Source: Dactylosporangium sp. AC04546
GTDB taxonomy: Bacteria > Actinomycetota > Actinomycetes > Mycobacteriales > Micromonosporaceae
Length of the DNA: 43,590 bases
Assembly: GCF_022095675.1 (NCBI RefSeq)
Contig: NZ_JAHYSG010000102.1
Span: 1-43,590, forward strand
Direction of reading: 5' to 3'
Of this stretch, positions 23,683 to 30,785 are shown one piece after another; positions within the stretch are counted from its first letter, which is position 1, and every line of letters starts with the position of its first letter. A program made the translations under genes and the position numbers. Under the pieces are notes generated by a model that was not told the DNA's origin, searched no databases, and worked only from the letters and a program-made list of their open reading frames with translations.

Positions 23683-23699
23683 CGGGCCGCTCCGGCCCG
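23683..23699 (-). promoter_or_regulatory. hairpin between leader peptide and binding-protein gene
   Basis: A perfect 7-bp GC-only stem (CGGGCCG/CGGCCCG, loop 3 nt) lies 13 nt after the leader-peptide stop. A run of six C on the minus strand lies between them and could pair with G-rich segments. Its position fits a structure that ribosome stalling at the leader Cys codon would disturb, so control of operon expression by attenuation is inferred. Confidence 0.5.
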
Positions 23700-23711
23700 G
23701 GGGGAAATGAC

Positions 23712-23786
23712 TTATCGACAGAGGGCGCTTGCGGTGCGCCGGAGATCGACGTAGCGCCGTGCCACGCCGGGGTGGGTCGAGGTCAT
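23712..23786 (-). CDS. cysteine leader peptide of the sulfur operon (24 aa)
   Basis: ATG 23786 opens a 24-residue ORF beginning MTSTHPGVARRYVDLRRTAS and ending Ala-Leu-Cys-Arg, then TAA. The pattern RRxYVDLxRxxSALCR is that of the short leader peptides repeatedly found upstream of sulfur-assimilation operons in streptomycetes and mycobacteria, where slow translation of Cys codons under cysteine limitation raises expression of the genes behind. Here the Cys codon is the last but one, with a hairpin 13 nt beyond the stop and the binding-protein gene 105 bp further. No Shine-Dalgarno precedes the ATG; the promoter spacing implies a leaderless message. Confidence 0.8.
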   Translation of the reverse strand: MTSTHPGVARRYVDLRRTASALCR

Positions 23787-23792
23787 GTGCCC

Positions 23793-23822
23793 ATCATGCG
23801 GAGGCACCGGAACTCTCGTCAA
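23793..23822 (-). promoter_or_regulatory. promoter of the sulfur operon
   Basis: On the minus strand TTGACG (23822-23817) and CATGAT (23798-23793) are separated by 18 bp, a good -35/-10 pair. The -10 ends 6 nt before the leader ATG, so transcription would start at the ATG itself. The segment 23823-23888 up to the neighbouring DsbA-like gene is AT-richer and shows no other clear signal. Confidence 0.5.
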
Positions 23823-23888
23823 TAGCCATCAAGAAGTGTCCTATGCTTCGAGACAAATCAGATGGGCTTTATAGGAGTTGAGCGCCCG

Positions 23889-24749
23889 CTAGCGCAGGGC
23901 CGGATGGGTCCTGGCCTCGTCCTCGGCCAGCCAGACCCGGCCGCCGGGCGTGTCGAAGGACACGGCACCGGGCAGGGCCTGAACGGCGCCGACCTCCACC
24001 TCGGTCACGCTCGCGTACCGGCGCAGCGCGTCCTCCGGGGCCGGCGGGGCCGGCTCGCGCACCGAGCCCGGAGCGACCCGCCCGGCGGCCCGGGTGTACT
24101 CGGCCCAGGAGCGCCAGCCGGGGACCACCGCCTGCCCCTCGGGGCCCTGGAACACCAGCGTGGGCAGCGCGTAACGGTGGCCGTCGTCGTCCACCGGCTT
24201 GGCCCGGCCGTTGTGCGGTCCCGGTTCGTCGATGTGCAGCACCTCCGGTGCCGGAGCGCGGCAGGCACGTCGATCCTGTTCGATTGACGCGCGCACGCGC
24301 CCGGACGCCGCGTCCGCCGCCAGGCGCGCTTCGTCGAGGCCCGGGATGCCCGCCACGGCGCGCAGCGCGCGCTCCGGCGTGTCGGCCGGGCGGCCCAGGA
24401 GGAACACGGTCTCACGCAGGCGGCGCAGCGCGCGCTCGGCGACCGCTTCGCCCTGCGCCTGCGCGGCCCGGGCGACGAGGGACGACGGCCAGCTCGTGAG
24501 CGCGACCCGCTCCAGCACCGCGGGCCACGGCGCGCGGGTGTGCCGGGCGATCTGCTGGAGATGGCGGTGGTACCACGCCGTCTCCGCCGCCGGGTCGGGC
24601 GCGGGGTCGTCGCCGTCGTCGAAGAGGATGCCGAACACACGCCGCCAGCGCGCGCCCGGCAGCGCCGCCCGCAGCCGGCGGAACGTGGGCTCCGAGCCCC
24701 ACGCCCACGGGCACATCGGGTCGGTGTACTCGACGACGGTGAGGGTCAC
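23889..24749 (-). CDS. DsbA-family thioredoxin-fold protein
   Basis: A 286-residue protein of the DsbA/FrnE-like family. The N-terminal strand VTLTVVEYTDPMCPWAWGSEPTF holds the active-site region with one Cys (CPW) rather than a CxxC pair, so it is unlikely to be a classical dithiol oxidase. The central helical insertion and the later KPVDDDGHRYALPTLVFQG (cis-Pro region) fit the family. GTG 24749 is chosen because it overlaps the cupin stop (GTGA); GTG 24764 is an alternative. It forms the last gene of the Rrf2-cupin-DsbA operon, suggesting thiol or redox chemistry. Confidence 0.82.
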   Translation of the reverse strand: MTLTVVEYTDPMCPWAWGSEPTFRRLRAALPGARWRRVFGILFDDGDDPAPDPAAETAWYHRHLQQIARHTRAPWPAVLERVALTSWPSSLVARAAQAQGEAVAERALRRLRETVFLLGRPADTPERALRAVAGIPGLDEARLAADAASGRVRASIEQDRRACRAPAPEVLHIDEPGPHNGRAKPVDDDGHRYALPTLVFQGPEGQAVVPGWRSWAEYTRAAGRVAPGSVREPAPPAPEDALRRYASVTEVEVGAVQALPGAVSFDTPGGRVWLAEDEARTHPALR

Positions 24750-25183
24750 TCCGCCTGGGACCACAGGCTCGGCAGGTTGACGACAACGCCCTCCTGGCTG
24801 CTGCGGGCGATCACGACCACCGCCTCGGTCGCACCGGGGTTCTCCTCACGATGGGGCACGAACGGCGGCACGAAGATGTAGTCGCCCGGTGCGGTCTCCA
24901 GCCGTACCTCCTGATCCCCCTCGGCGAAGACGAACACCGGGTTGCCGGAGACCACGTAGATGGCGGTCTCGGTCTCGCCGTGGTGGTGGTCGCCCGAGGA
25001 CGTGGCCGGGGCGACGTGCGTCTGGCCCATCCAGACCTTCGACGAGCCGACGGTCTTGCCGGAGACCGCCTCCAGGCGGGTCATCCCCGACGTCTGGCGG
25101 GTGTCGCCGCTGAGGTCGGCGCCCCTGATGTGGCGCAGCGGGGCGTGCCAGTGGTCCGGGCCTGCTGCGTTGCTGTCGCTCAT
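24746..25183 (-). CDS. cupin-domain protein in the Rrf2 operon
   Basis: A 145-residue cupin with an intact motif 1, SGDHHHGETETAIYVVSGNPVFVF (three His and Glu as metal ligands, about 62-85), and motif 2, GDYIFVPPFVPHREEN with the fourth His. A metal-dependent role, such as a small dioxygenase or isomerase, is possible, but the substrate is unknown. It overlaps the Rrf2 regulator upstream by 4 nt (ATGA) and the DsbA-like gene downstream by 4 nt (GTGA). Confidence 0.88.
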   Translation of the reverse strand: MSDSNAAGPDHWHAPLRHIRGADLSGDTRQTSGMTRLEAVSGKTVGSSKVWMGQTHVAPATSSGDHHHGETETAIYVVSGNPVFVFAEGDQEVRLETAPGDYIFVPPFVPHREENPGATEAVVVIARSSQEGVVVNLPSLWSQAE

Positions 25184-25623
25184 GCTGGCGCTCCCAGGGG
25201 CAGGCGGAGCAGCGTGGCCGCGGGCTCCGGCGGGTTGTCGGTGAGCAGGTCGGCGATCGTCACGCCCATGAGGATCTCCTCGGTGCGGGCCTGGATGGCC
25301 CGCCAGACGGCGGTGACGCCGGAAACCCGCGTGGCGTCGGACGGGTCGGTGCCGTGGATCGTGAGCAGCTCGCCGTCGACGGCCGCGAACACGTCGGCGA
25401 GCGTGATGGTGGCGGCGGCGCGGCCCAGCCAGTAGCCGCCCTCGCAGCCGCGCTGGCTGCGCACGAGCCCGGTGCGCCGCAGGTCGCGCAGCACGCTCTT
25501 GAGAAACCGGTACGGGATGTGCTGCGCCGCGGCGATCCCCTCGCACACGAGCGGCCGCTGGACGTCCGCGGCCAGCTCGACGAGCGCCCGGATCGCGTAG
25601 TCCGCCTTCGCCGAGATGCGCAT
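25180..25623 (-). CDS. Rrf2 family transcriptional regulator
   Basis: A 147-residue Rrf2 protein: MRISAKADYAIRALVELA at the N-terminus, IAAAQHIPYRFLKSVLRDLRRTGLVRSQRGCEGGYWLGR (helix-turn-helix and wing) and ITLADVFAAVDG. Only two Cys are visible (PLVCEG and RGCEGG), so the three-Cys Fe-S cluster site of IscR is absent and a CymR-like thiol or cysteine-linked sensor is more likely. ATG 25623 is the start matching the family; a longer frame from 25659 would read through the operator. It leads the operon with the cupin and DsbA-like genes and sits next to the sulfur operon. Confidence 0.9.
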   Translation of the reverse strand: MRISAKADYAIRALVELAADVQRPLVCEGIAAAQHIPYRFLKSVLRDLRRTGLVRSQRGCEGGYWLGRAAATITLADVFAAVDGELLTIHGTDPSDATRVSGVTAVWRAIQARTEEILMGVTIADLLTDNPPEPAATLLRLPLGAPA

Positions 25624-25631
25624 GCCAAACC

Positions 25632-25655
25632 ATACCAAGGGACTCTGGTTGGTAT
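25632..25655. promoter_or_regulatory. Rrf2-type operator
   Basis: ATACCAA (25632-25638) and TTGGTAT (25649-25655) form a perfect inverted repeat with a 10-bp spacer, 9 bp upstream of the Rrf2 start. ATACC...GGTAT arms of this size are typical for CymR/Rrf2-class sites, so autoregulation is likely. The divergent gene at 25735 may be affected too. Confidence 0.6.
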
Positions 25656-25734
25656 CCATTGCCGTTGCTTTTTGCCCGTTTTGTCGTTAACGCCAGCGAT
25701 GTCGGGTGTGCTGCCCGGCGGAACGGAGGCGAGG

Positions 25735-26511
25735 ATGGACCGCAGGAGTCTGCTGGTGGCCGCGGGGGCGGTCGGGATCACGGCCGCGGTCGGCGGCACG
25801 GCCGCGGCGTCCGCCGCCCTGGTGGAGCACGGTCCCCGGCCGCTCGTGCTGTGGGAGCTGACGGGCGGGTTCGTGCCGGCGGGCTGGGACCTGCTGCGGG
25901 CGCCGCGGCTGGCGGCGTACGACGACGGGGTCGTCATCGCGGACGCGGCCCGGCGGCTGCGGATCGGCGGCGGGGCGCTGCGCTCGCTGCGCAACCACGC
26001 CACGACGGTCCTGCGGGACCGGTCGAACTCGCGGCGCCGGCCGGGGGCGCCGGTCATCGCCGACGTGCCGACGACGGTGTTCACCGCGCGGGCCGCCGGG
26101 CGGCGGTTCTCGCTGCGGTTCGAGGGGCTGGAGGAGACGCGGACCGACAAGGCGTACCCGGCGCCGGCCTACGCGCTGCTCGACCACCTGAGCTCCGTCC
26201 GCGACCGGGCGTTGGCGGTGGGCTCGCCGTGGCGGCCGTCGGCGGTGCGGATGGTCGCGGTCGTCGTCTCCCCGGTGTCGCCGAACTCTTCGAGTGCCGC
26301 CTCCGCCGCCTCGGAGCACTGGCCGGCGGGGGTGCCGGTGCCGCAGCTGGGCAAGGACGAGTTCGTGGCGCGGCTCGACCTGCACGACCGGCAGGCGCAC
26401 GCGTTGCTGCGCGCCGTGCCGCAGCCCGACCTGTCGCACTGGCCGGTGTTCCGCACGCCTGCCGGCGTCGCGATGCAGGTCAACTGGCGCTACCTGCTCC
26501 CCCACGAGTAG
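25735..26511 (+). CDS. secreted hypothetical protein
   Basis: A 258-residue protein with an N-terminal signal (MDRRSLLVAAGAVGITAAVG then AAASAA), Tat-like by its RR. The mature part has no recognised domain; it has a Ser/Ala-rich patch (SPVSPNSSSAASAASEHWPA, about 181-200) and a conserved-looking C-terminus (PVFRTPAGVAMQVNWRYLLP). ATG 25735 follows GGAGGCGAGG. It is divergent from the Rrf2 operon and could share its operator. Function unknown. Confidence 0.65.
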   Translation: MDRRSLLVAAGAVGITAAVGGTAAASAALVEHGPRPLVLWELTGGFVPAGWDLLRAPRLAAYDDGVVIADAARRLRIGGGALRSLRNHATTVLRDRSNSRRRPGAPVIADVPTTVFTARAAGRRFSLRFEGLEETRTDKAYPAPAYALLDHLSSVRDRALAVGSPWRPSAVRMVAVVVSPVSPNSSSAASAASEHWPAGVPVPQLGKDEFVARLDLHDRQAHALLRAVPQPDLSHWPVFRTPAGVAMQVNWRYLLPHE

Positions 26512-26567
26512 TACGCAGGCCCGCCAGTGCCGTGTCGATCAACCGCGCGTCCCGGCTGAGCCCGGCC

Positions 26568-27368
26568 CTAGGCATTCTGGCGGGCCATCTGGCGGCTCTG
26601 CAGGAACGCCAGCACCGCCGCGGCCGTCTCCTCGGGGAACTCGGAGTGCGGGTAGTGCCCGGCCCCGTCGATCATCACGACGCTGCCGCTGATCCGCCCC
26701 GCGACGAGCTCCGCCTCGGCCGCCGGGTCCGGGAAGTCGGGGTCCCTGGTCCCCATGACGACCAGCGCGGGCGTGCGCACCTCGGGCATGCGCGCCTCGC
26801 AGACCGACTTGTCGGCGTCGCCCATGGCCTTGATGGCGGCCATCCGCCCCGGCTCGGCGAGGCTGGCCTTGAGCGCCTCCCGCTCCGCCGGGTTCGGCTT
26901 GCGGGTCCTGTACAGCGAGGCCCAGAACATCATCCACAATGGACGGTAGGTGGTGGCCGCCCACTGCGCGGCCCGCATGATCACGTTCGGCTTCGGCATG
27001 ACCCGGGCGAACGGCCCGCCGAGCACGATGGCGCTGAACAGCTCGGGCGCCTCGGCGGCGGCCCAGATCGCGGTGGCCGCCGTGTACGAGTTGGTGACGA
27101 GGATCGCGGGCCCCGCGTTGAGCTGCTTGATGAGCGCGATGGCGTCCCGGCCGATGGCCTGGGGCGAGTAGTCGGTCCAGTGGGCGTCGGTGTCCCCGGC
27201 GCCGCGCAGGTCCATGGTGACGACGCGGTAGCCGGCCTGGACGAGCAGTGGCACGAACGGCTCGTACGTCCGCCGCGTCACCCCCATCCCGGGCAGGCAC
27301 AGGACCAGCGGGCCGCCGGGCGCGCTGTCGTCGTAGGCGATTCGTCCGCCTTCAAAGCTCATCTCCAT
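26568..27368 (-). CDS. alpha/beta hydrolase
   Basis: A 266-residue alpha/beta-hydrolase-fold protein: oxyanion region LVLCLPGMGVTRRTYEPF, RVVTMDLRGAGDTD, nucleophile strand AILVTNSYTAATAIWAA, acid VVMGTRDPDFPDP and His DGAGHYPHSEFPEE. The elbow reads T-N-S-Y-T instead of GxSxG, but Ser, Asp and His of the triad are all present. It starts at ATG 27368 or 27362. A perfect 17-bp palindrome lies 8 bp upstream, so a regulator encoded elsewhere probably controls it. The substrate cannot be inferred. Confidence 0.85.
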   Translation of the reverse strand: MEMSFEGGRIAYDDSAPGGPLVLCLPGMGVTRRTYEPFVPLLVQAGYRVVTMDLRGAGDTDAHWTDYSPQAIGRDAIALIKQLNAGPAILVTNSYTAATAIWAAAEAPELFSAIVLGGPFARVMPKPNVIMRAAQWAATTYRPLWMMFWASLYRTRKPNPAEREALKASLAEPGRMAAIKAMGDADKSVCEARMPEVRTPALVVMGTRDPDFPDPAAEAELVAGRISGSVVMIDGAGHYPHSEFPEETAAAVLAFLQSRQMARQNA

Positions 27369-27376
27369 AGCTAAAA

Positions 27377-27393
27377 AGCTAATGCCATTAGCT
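27377..27393. promoter_or_regulatory. 17-bp palindromic operator candidate
   Basis: AGCTAATG-C-CATTAGCT is a perfect palindrome with a further TAGCTA at 27368-27373 and TAGCTA completing the right end. It is AT-rich, unlike its surroundings, and immediately precedes the hydrolase start on the minus strand. It has the look of a TetR- or MarR-type operator; no such gene adjoins it. Confidence 0.55.
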
Positions 27394-27443
27394 ACTGCCG
27401 TCAAGGGCTCCCGAGCCGGCGCGCGCAGGCCGAGCCGCGGGCA

Positions 27444-27499
27444 CATGATCGTGGGAAGAATCTGGTCGCTGGGGCAGCCAGATTCTTCCCACGATCATG
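27444..27499. repeat. perfect 22-bp inverted repeat
   Basis: The arms at 27444-27465 (begins CATGATCGTGGGAAGAATCT) and 27478-27499 are exact reverse complements, separated by 12 bp (TCGCTGGGGCAG). It lies in the intergenic region between the hydrolase start and palindrome array 2, not next to any gene end, so a terminator role is doubtful. It could be a small dispersed hairpin element. Confidence 0.85.
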
Positions 27500-27574
27500 G
27501 CCGCCGGCCGCGCTCAGCCGACCGGTCCCCGCCGCACTGACCGATCCCGCACCGTCGGCGCGCACGGCCTCAGT

Positions 27575-27963
27575 TCGGTCGGTCGACCGACCGAATGCTC
27601 CGCGCCCACTCAGTCGGTCGACCGACCGACCGCCCTGCGCTCGCTCTCACTCGATCGGTCGACCGACCGAGCTTCCGGCGCCCGCCCACTCGATCGGTCG
27701 ACTGACCGACCTTCCGGCGCCCGCCCACTCGATCGGTCGACTGACCGACCTTCCGGCGCCCGCCCGCTCACCCGGTCGGTCGACTGACCGAGCTTCCGAC
27801 GCCCGCCCGCTCACCCGGTCGGTCGACTGACCGAGCTTCCGGCGCCCGCCCGCTCACCCGGTCGGTCGACTGACCGAGCTTCCGGCGCCCGCCCGCCCAC
27901 TCGGTCGGTCGACTGACCGAGCTTCCGGCGCCCCTCCGCTCACTTGGTCGGTCGACTGACCGA
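27575..27963. repeat. palindrome array 2 (10 copies, 39- then 43-bp period)
   Basis: Ten copies. The central GTCGAC begins at 27582, 27617, 27658, 27697, 27736, 27779, 27822, 27865, 27908 and 27951. The first three are full palindromes of the GGTCGGTCGACCGACC type; the other seven have one change giving GGTCGGTCGACTGACC. The last five intervals are exactly 43 bp, with near-identical spacers (AGCTTCCGGCGCCCGCCCGC plus CTCACC or similar). It sits between the divergent hydrolase and sugar operon. No open frame of known type runs through it. Confidence 0.95.
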
Positions 27964-28179
27964 GCTTCCGGCAGCCGCCCGCCCCGGCTGGGCGCCGGAC
28001 TGCCCCCGTGCCTGCTCCCGACCTGCTGGAGATCACGTGTTCAGTCGTGGCGCTCCTAGGCTGAAGCGGTCAGCGCACCCCTGCTCGGCAGGCATCCGAT
28101 GTCTGTAGCCGATGTGGGTACTTGTGCACCCGTGAGGTCGGCTGGTAGACAGCAGTCCTCCGATGTATTTGGGGGATCA
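27964..28179. other. leader region of the sugar operon
   Basis: These 216 bp separate array 2 from the SDR start. The region is less GC-rich than its surroundings from about 28025 onward. A GGGT...ACCC pair around ACTTGTGC (28115-28131) and a -35/-10-like pair TTGTGC/TAGACA (18-bp spacing, about 28121-28150) are the only candidates I see for promoter and operator; both are weak. Confidence 0.3.
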
Positions 28180-28935
28180 GTGAACGGTGAGTTTCAAGGG
28201 CTCGGGGCTGTCGTCACCGGCGGGGGCTCTGGGATCGGGCTGGCCACAGCCCTGCACCTGGCCGAGCGCGGGGCCCGCGTGGTCTGTCTCGACCTCAAGG
28301 TCGACTCGCTGCCCGAACCGTTGCACGGGGTCGTCGCCGACGTGACCGACGACGCCACCGTGCGCGCCGGGATCGAGGAGGCCGTCGCCTGGCTCGGGCG
28401 GCTCGACATTCTCGTGAACAACGCTGGGATCGGCGCCATCGGTACCGTCGAGGACAACTCCGACGCCGAGTGGCACCGGGTGCTCGACGTCAACGTCGTC
28501 GGGATGGTGCGGGTCAGCCGGGCCGCGCTGCCGCATCTGCGCAAGTCCGACCACGCCGCCATCGTCAACACCTGCTCGATCGCGGCGCACGCCGGGCTGC
28601 CCGACCGGGCGTTGTACAGCGCCAGTAAGGGCGCCGTCCAGGCGCTCACCGCGGCCATGGCCGCCGACCACGTCCGTGAGGGGATCCGGGTCTGCTGCGT
28701 CAACCCGGGCACCGCCGACACGCCCTGGATCCGCCGGCTGCTCGCCCAGGCCGCCGACCCCGACGCCGAGCTCGCCGCGCTCAAGGCCCGCCAGCCCACC
28801 GGCCGCCTGGTCAGCGCGGAGGAGGTCGCCGCCGCCATCGGGTACCTCGCCAGCCCCCTCGCGGGAGCCACCACCGGCACGGTGCTCGCCGTCGACGGCG
28901 GCATGCACGGCCTGCGCCTGAGACCGGCCACCTGA
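28180..28935 (+). CDS. SDR family oxidoreductase, probable sugar-acid (2-keto-3-deoxy-L-fuconate type) dehydrogenase
   Basis: A 251-residue classical short-chain dehydrogenase: nucleotide-binding VVTGGGSGIGLATAL (about 10-24), NNAG, catalytic Ser in NTCSIAAH, catalytic YSASKGA, then NPGTADTPW. GTG 28180 is chosen as start because GGGGGAT precedes it at the right distance; ATG 28099 in the same frame would add 27 residues without family similarity. It heads a tight operon with an L-fucose-dehydrogenase-like aldo/keto reductase and a fuconolactonase-like enzyme. Oxidation of 2-keto-3-deoxy-L-fuconate, or another step of non-phosphorylating L-fucose breakdown, is therefore inferred from context. 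Confidence 0.85.
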   Translation: MNGEFQGLGAVVTGGGSGIGLATALHLAERGARVVCLDLKVDSLPEPLHGVVADVTDDATVRAGIEEAVAWLGRLDILVNNAGIGAIGTVEDNSDAEWHRVLDVNVVGMVRVSRAALPHLRKSDHAAIVNTCSIAAHAGLPDRALYSASKGAVQALTAAMAADHVREGIRVCCVNPGTADTPWIRRLLAQAADPDAELAALKARQPTGRLVSAEEVAAAIGYLASPLAGATTGTVLAVDGGMHGLRLRPAT

Positions 28936-29876
28936 TGGCCGAGACGACGGCGGCCGAGCTCGGGCTCGGATGTGCGCAGCTCGGCAACCTGTACCACGCG
29001 ATCGACGACGAGCGCGCCCGCGCCACCGTCGACGCCGCCTGGGACGCCGGGATCCGGTACTTCGACACCGCCCCGCACTACGGGATCGGCCTCTCCGAGC
29101 GCCGGCTGGGCATGGCTCTGCGAGACCGGCCGCGCCAGGAGTACCGGATCAGCACCAAGGTCGGCCGCCTGCTCGTCGAGACCGGCGAGGGCGGCCTGGA
29201 CATCGCGGAGGGGTTCGTCGTGCCGGCCACGCACAAGCGGGTCCGCGACTTCTCCCACGACGGCGTGCGGCGCTCGATCGACGACAGCCTGACCCGCCTC
29301 GGGCTCGACCGGATCGACGTCGCCCTGCTGCACGACCCCGAGGGGCACACGGAGGTGGCGTTCGGCGAGGGCTGGAGAGCGCTCACCGAGCTGCGCGACG
29401 AGGGGGTCGTGACCACCCTCGGCGCGGGCTCGAAGGACGCGGCCGTGCTGGCCCGGTTCGTGCGTGAGTGCGGGCCGGACGTGGTCATGGTGGCGGGCCG
29501 GTTCACGCTGCTGGAGCAGCCGGCGCGCGACGAGCTGCTGCCGGCCTGCGCGGCGCACGGCGTCGGGGTGCTCAACGCCGGCGTGTTCAACAGCGGCCTG
29601 CTCGCCGAGGCGAAGCCGCACGACGGGCTGCCGTACGAGTACGGGACCGCGCCAGAGCCGCTCGTCGAGCGCGCCCGGGCGATCGCGGACCTGTGCACGG
29701 AGCACGGCACGAGCCTGCCGGCGGCGGCGCTCGCGTTCGCCGGCAGCGACCCGGCCGTGCGCAGCGTCGTGGTCGGCGCCGACTCGCCCGAGCAGGTCCG
29801 GCGCAACGCGGCCCTGTTCGCCACCCCGCCGCCCGGCGAGCTGTGGCCCGCCCTGCGCGAGAGGGGCCTGCTGTGA
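28935..29876 (+). CDS. aldo/keto reductase, probable L-fucose (D-threo-aldose) dehydrogenase
   Basis: A 313-residue aldo/keto reductase of the D-threo-aldose/L-fucose 1-dehydrogenase group: LGLGCAQLGNLY at the N-terminus, YFDTAPHYGIGLSERRLG (catalytic Asp and Tyr), RISTKVGRLL (catalytic Lys), VALLHDPEGHTE (His), and the long insertion FVVPATHKRVRDFSHDGVRRS typical of this group. It would oxidise the free sugar to its lactone with NAD(P). Its ATG overlaps the SDR stop (TGATG), and its stop overlaps the lactonase GTG (GTGA). Confidence 0.88.
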   Translation: MAETTAAELGLGCAQLGNLYHAIDDERARATVDAAWDAGIRYFDTAPHYGIGLSERRLGMALRDRPRQEYRISTKVGRLLVETGEGGLDIAEGFVVPATHKRVRDFSHDGVRRSIDDSLTRLGLDRIDVALLHDPEGHTEVAFGEGWRALTELRDEGVVTTLGAGSKDAAVLARFVRECGPDVVMVAGRFTLLEQPARDELLPACAAHGVGVLNAGVFNSGLLAEAKPHDGLPYEYGTAPEPLVERARAIADLCTEHGTSLPAAALAFAGSDPAVRSVVVGADSPEQVRRNAALFATPPPGELWPALRERGLL

Positions 29877-30745
29877 TCGTCGACGCGCACCACCACCTGT
29901 GGGACGTCGACGGCGGGTACGACTGGCTCGACGCCCCCGAGCTCGCCCCGATCCGCCGCACCTTCGCCCCCGGGCAGCTGCGGGCCGAGCTGGCCGCGGC
30001 CGGGGTGAGCCGGTCCGTCCTCGTCGAAGGAGGTCGCTGCGACGCGGACGAGGCAGCGGTACTGCTGGAGCACGCGTCGGCGACATCCGAGATCGCCGCC
30101 GTCGTGGCCTGGGCCGACCCGGCCGATCCCGACCTGGACACGACGCTGGCCGGGTACCGGGCGCTGGACCGCGGCGGGCACCTCAAAGGCATCCGCGCGC
30201 AGGTCCAGGCCGAGGACGCCGGCTACCTCGACCGCGCCGACGTCCGGGCCGGCCTGGCCCGCATCGGCGCCGCCGGGCTCGTGTTCGACCTGGTCGTGCG
30301 GGCCGAGCAGCTCCCGTCGGCCGGCCGGGCCGCCGCCGCGCTGCCCGGCGTGCGGTTCGTGCTCGACCACCTCGGCAAGCCCCGGATCCGGGCCGGCGCC
30401 GAGGGGCTGGCCGAGTGGCGCGCGCTCGTCGCCGGGCTCGCCGCCTGCCCGAACGTCTCGGCCAAGCTCTCGGGCCTGGTCACCGAGGCCGACTGGGCCG
30501 ACTGGGAGCCGGCCGACCTGCGGCCGTACGTCGAGGAGGCGCTCGCCCTCTTCGGCCCCGACCGGCTCATGTTCGGCTCGGACTGGCCGGTCTGCACGCT
30601 CGCCGCGTCCTACGGCGAGGTGATCGACACGCTCGACGGCCTGATCGGCCCCGGCGACCGGGCTTCGGTCTTCGGGGGTACCGCCACAGCCGTGTACGGG
30701 CTGGAGCGTGACACGGCGGAGACAGACCGGGTCCAGAGCCGATAG
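29873..30745 (+). CDS. amidohydrolase, probable L-fuconolactonase
   Basis: A 290-residue amidohydrolase_2 family protein with metal motifs VIVDAHHHLWD (residues 1-11), FVLDHLGKPRI and LMFGSDWPVC, the pattern of L-fucono- and L-rhamnono-lactonases. It would hydrolyse the lactone made by the preceding dehydrogenase. GTG 29873 overlaps the previous stop by 4 nt, so expression is coupled. Fuconate dehydratase and mutarotase genes, expected in a full L-fucose pathway, are not in the window. Confidence 0.88.
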   Translation: MIVDAHHHLWDVDGGYDWLDAPELAPIRRTFAPGQLRAELAAAGVSRSVLVEGGRCDADEAAVLLEHASATSEIAAVVAWADPADPDLDTTLAGYRALDRGGHLKGIRAQVQAEDAGYLDRADVRAGLARIGAAGLVFDLVVRAEQLPSAGRAAAALPGVRFVLDHLGKPRIRAGAEGLAEWRALVAGLAACPNVSAKLSGLVTEADWADWEPADLRPYVEEALALFGPDRLMFGSDWPVCTLAASYGEVIDTLDGLIGPGDRASVFGGTATAVYGLERDTAETDRVQSR

Positions 30746-30785
30746 GCACCGACCACATTCAGCTAGATTTGCCGCGGAGGAACCG

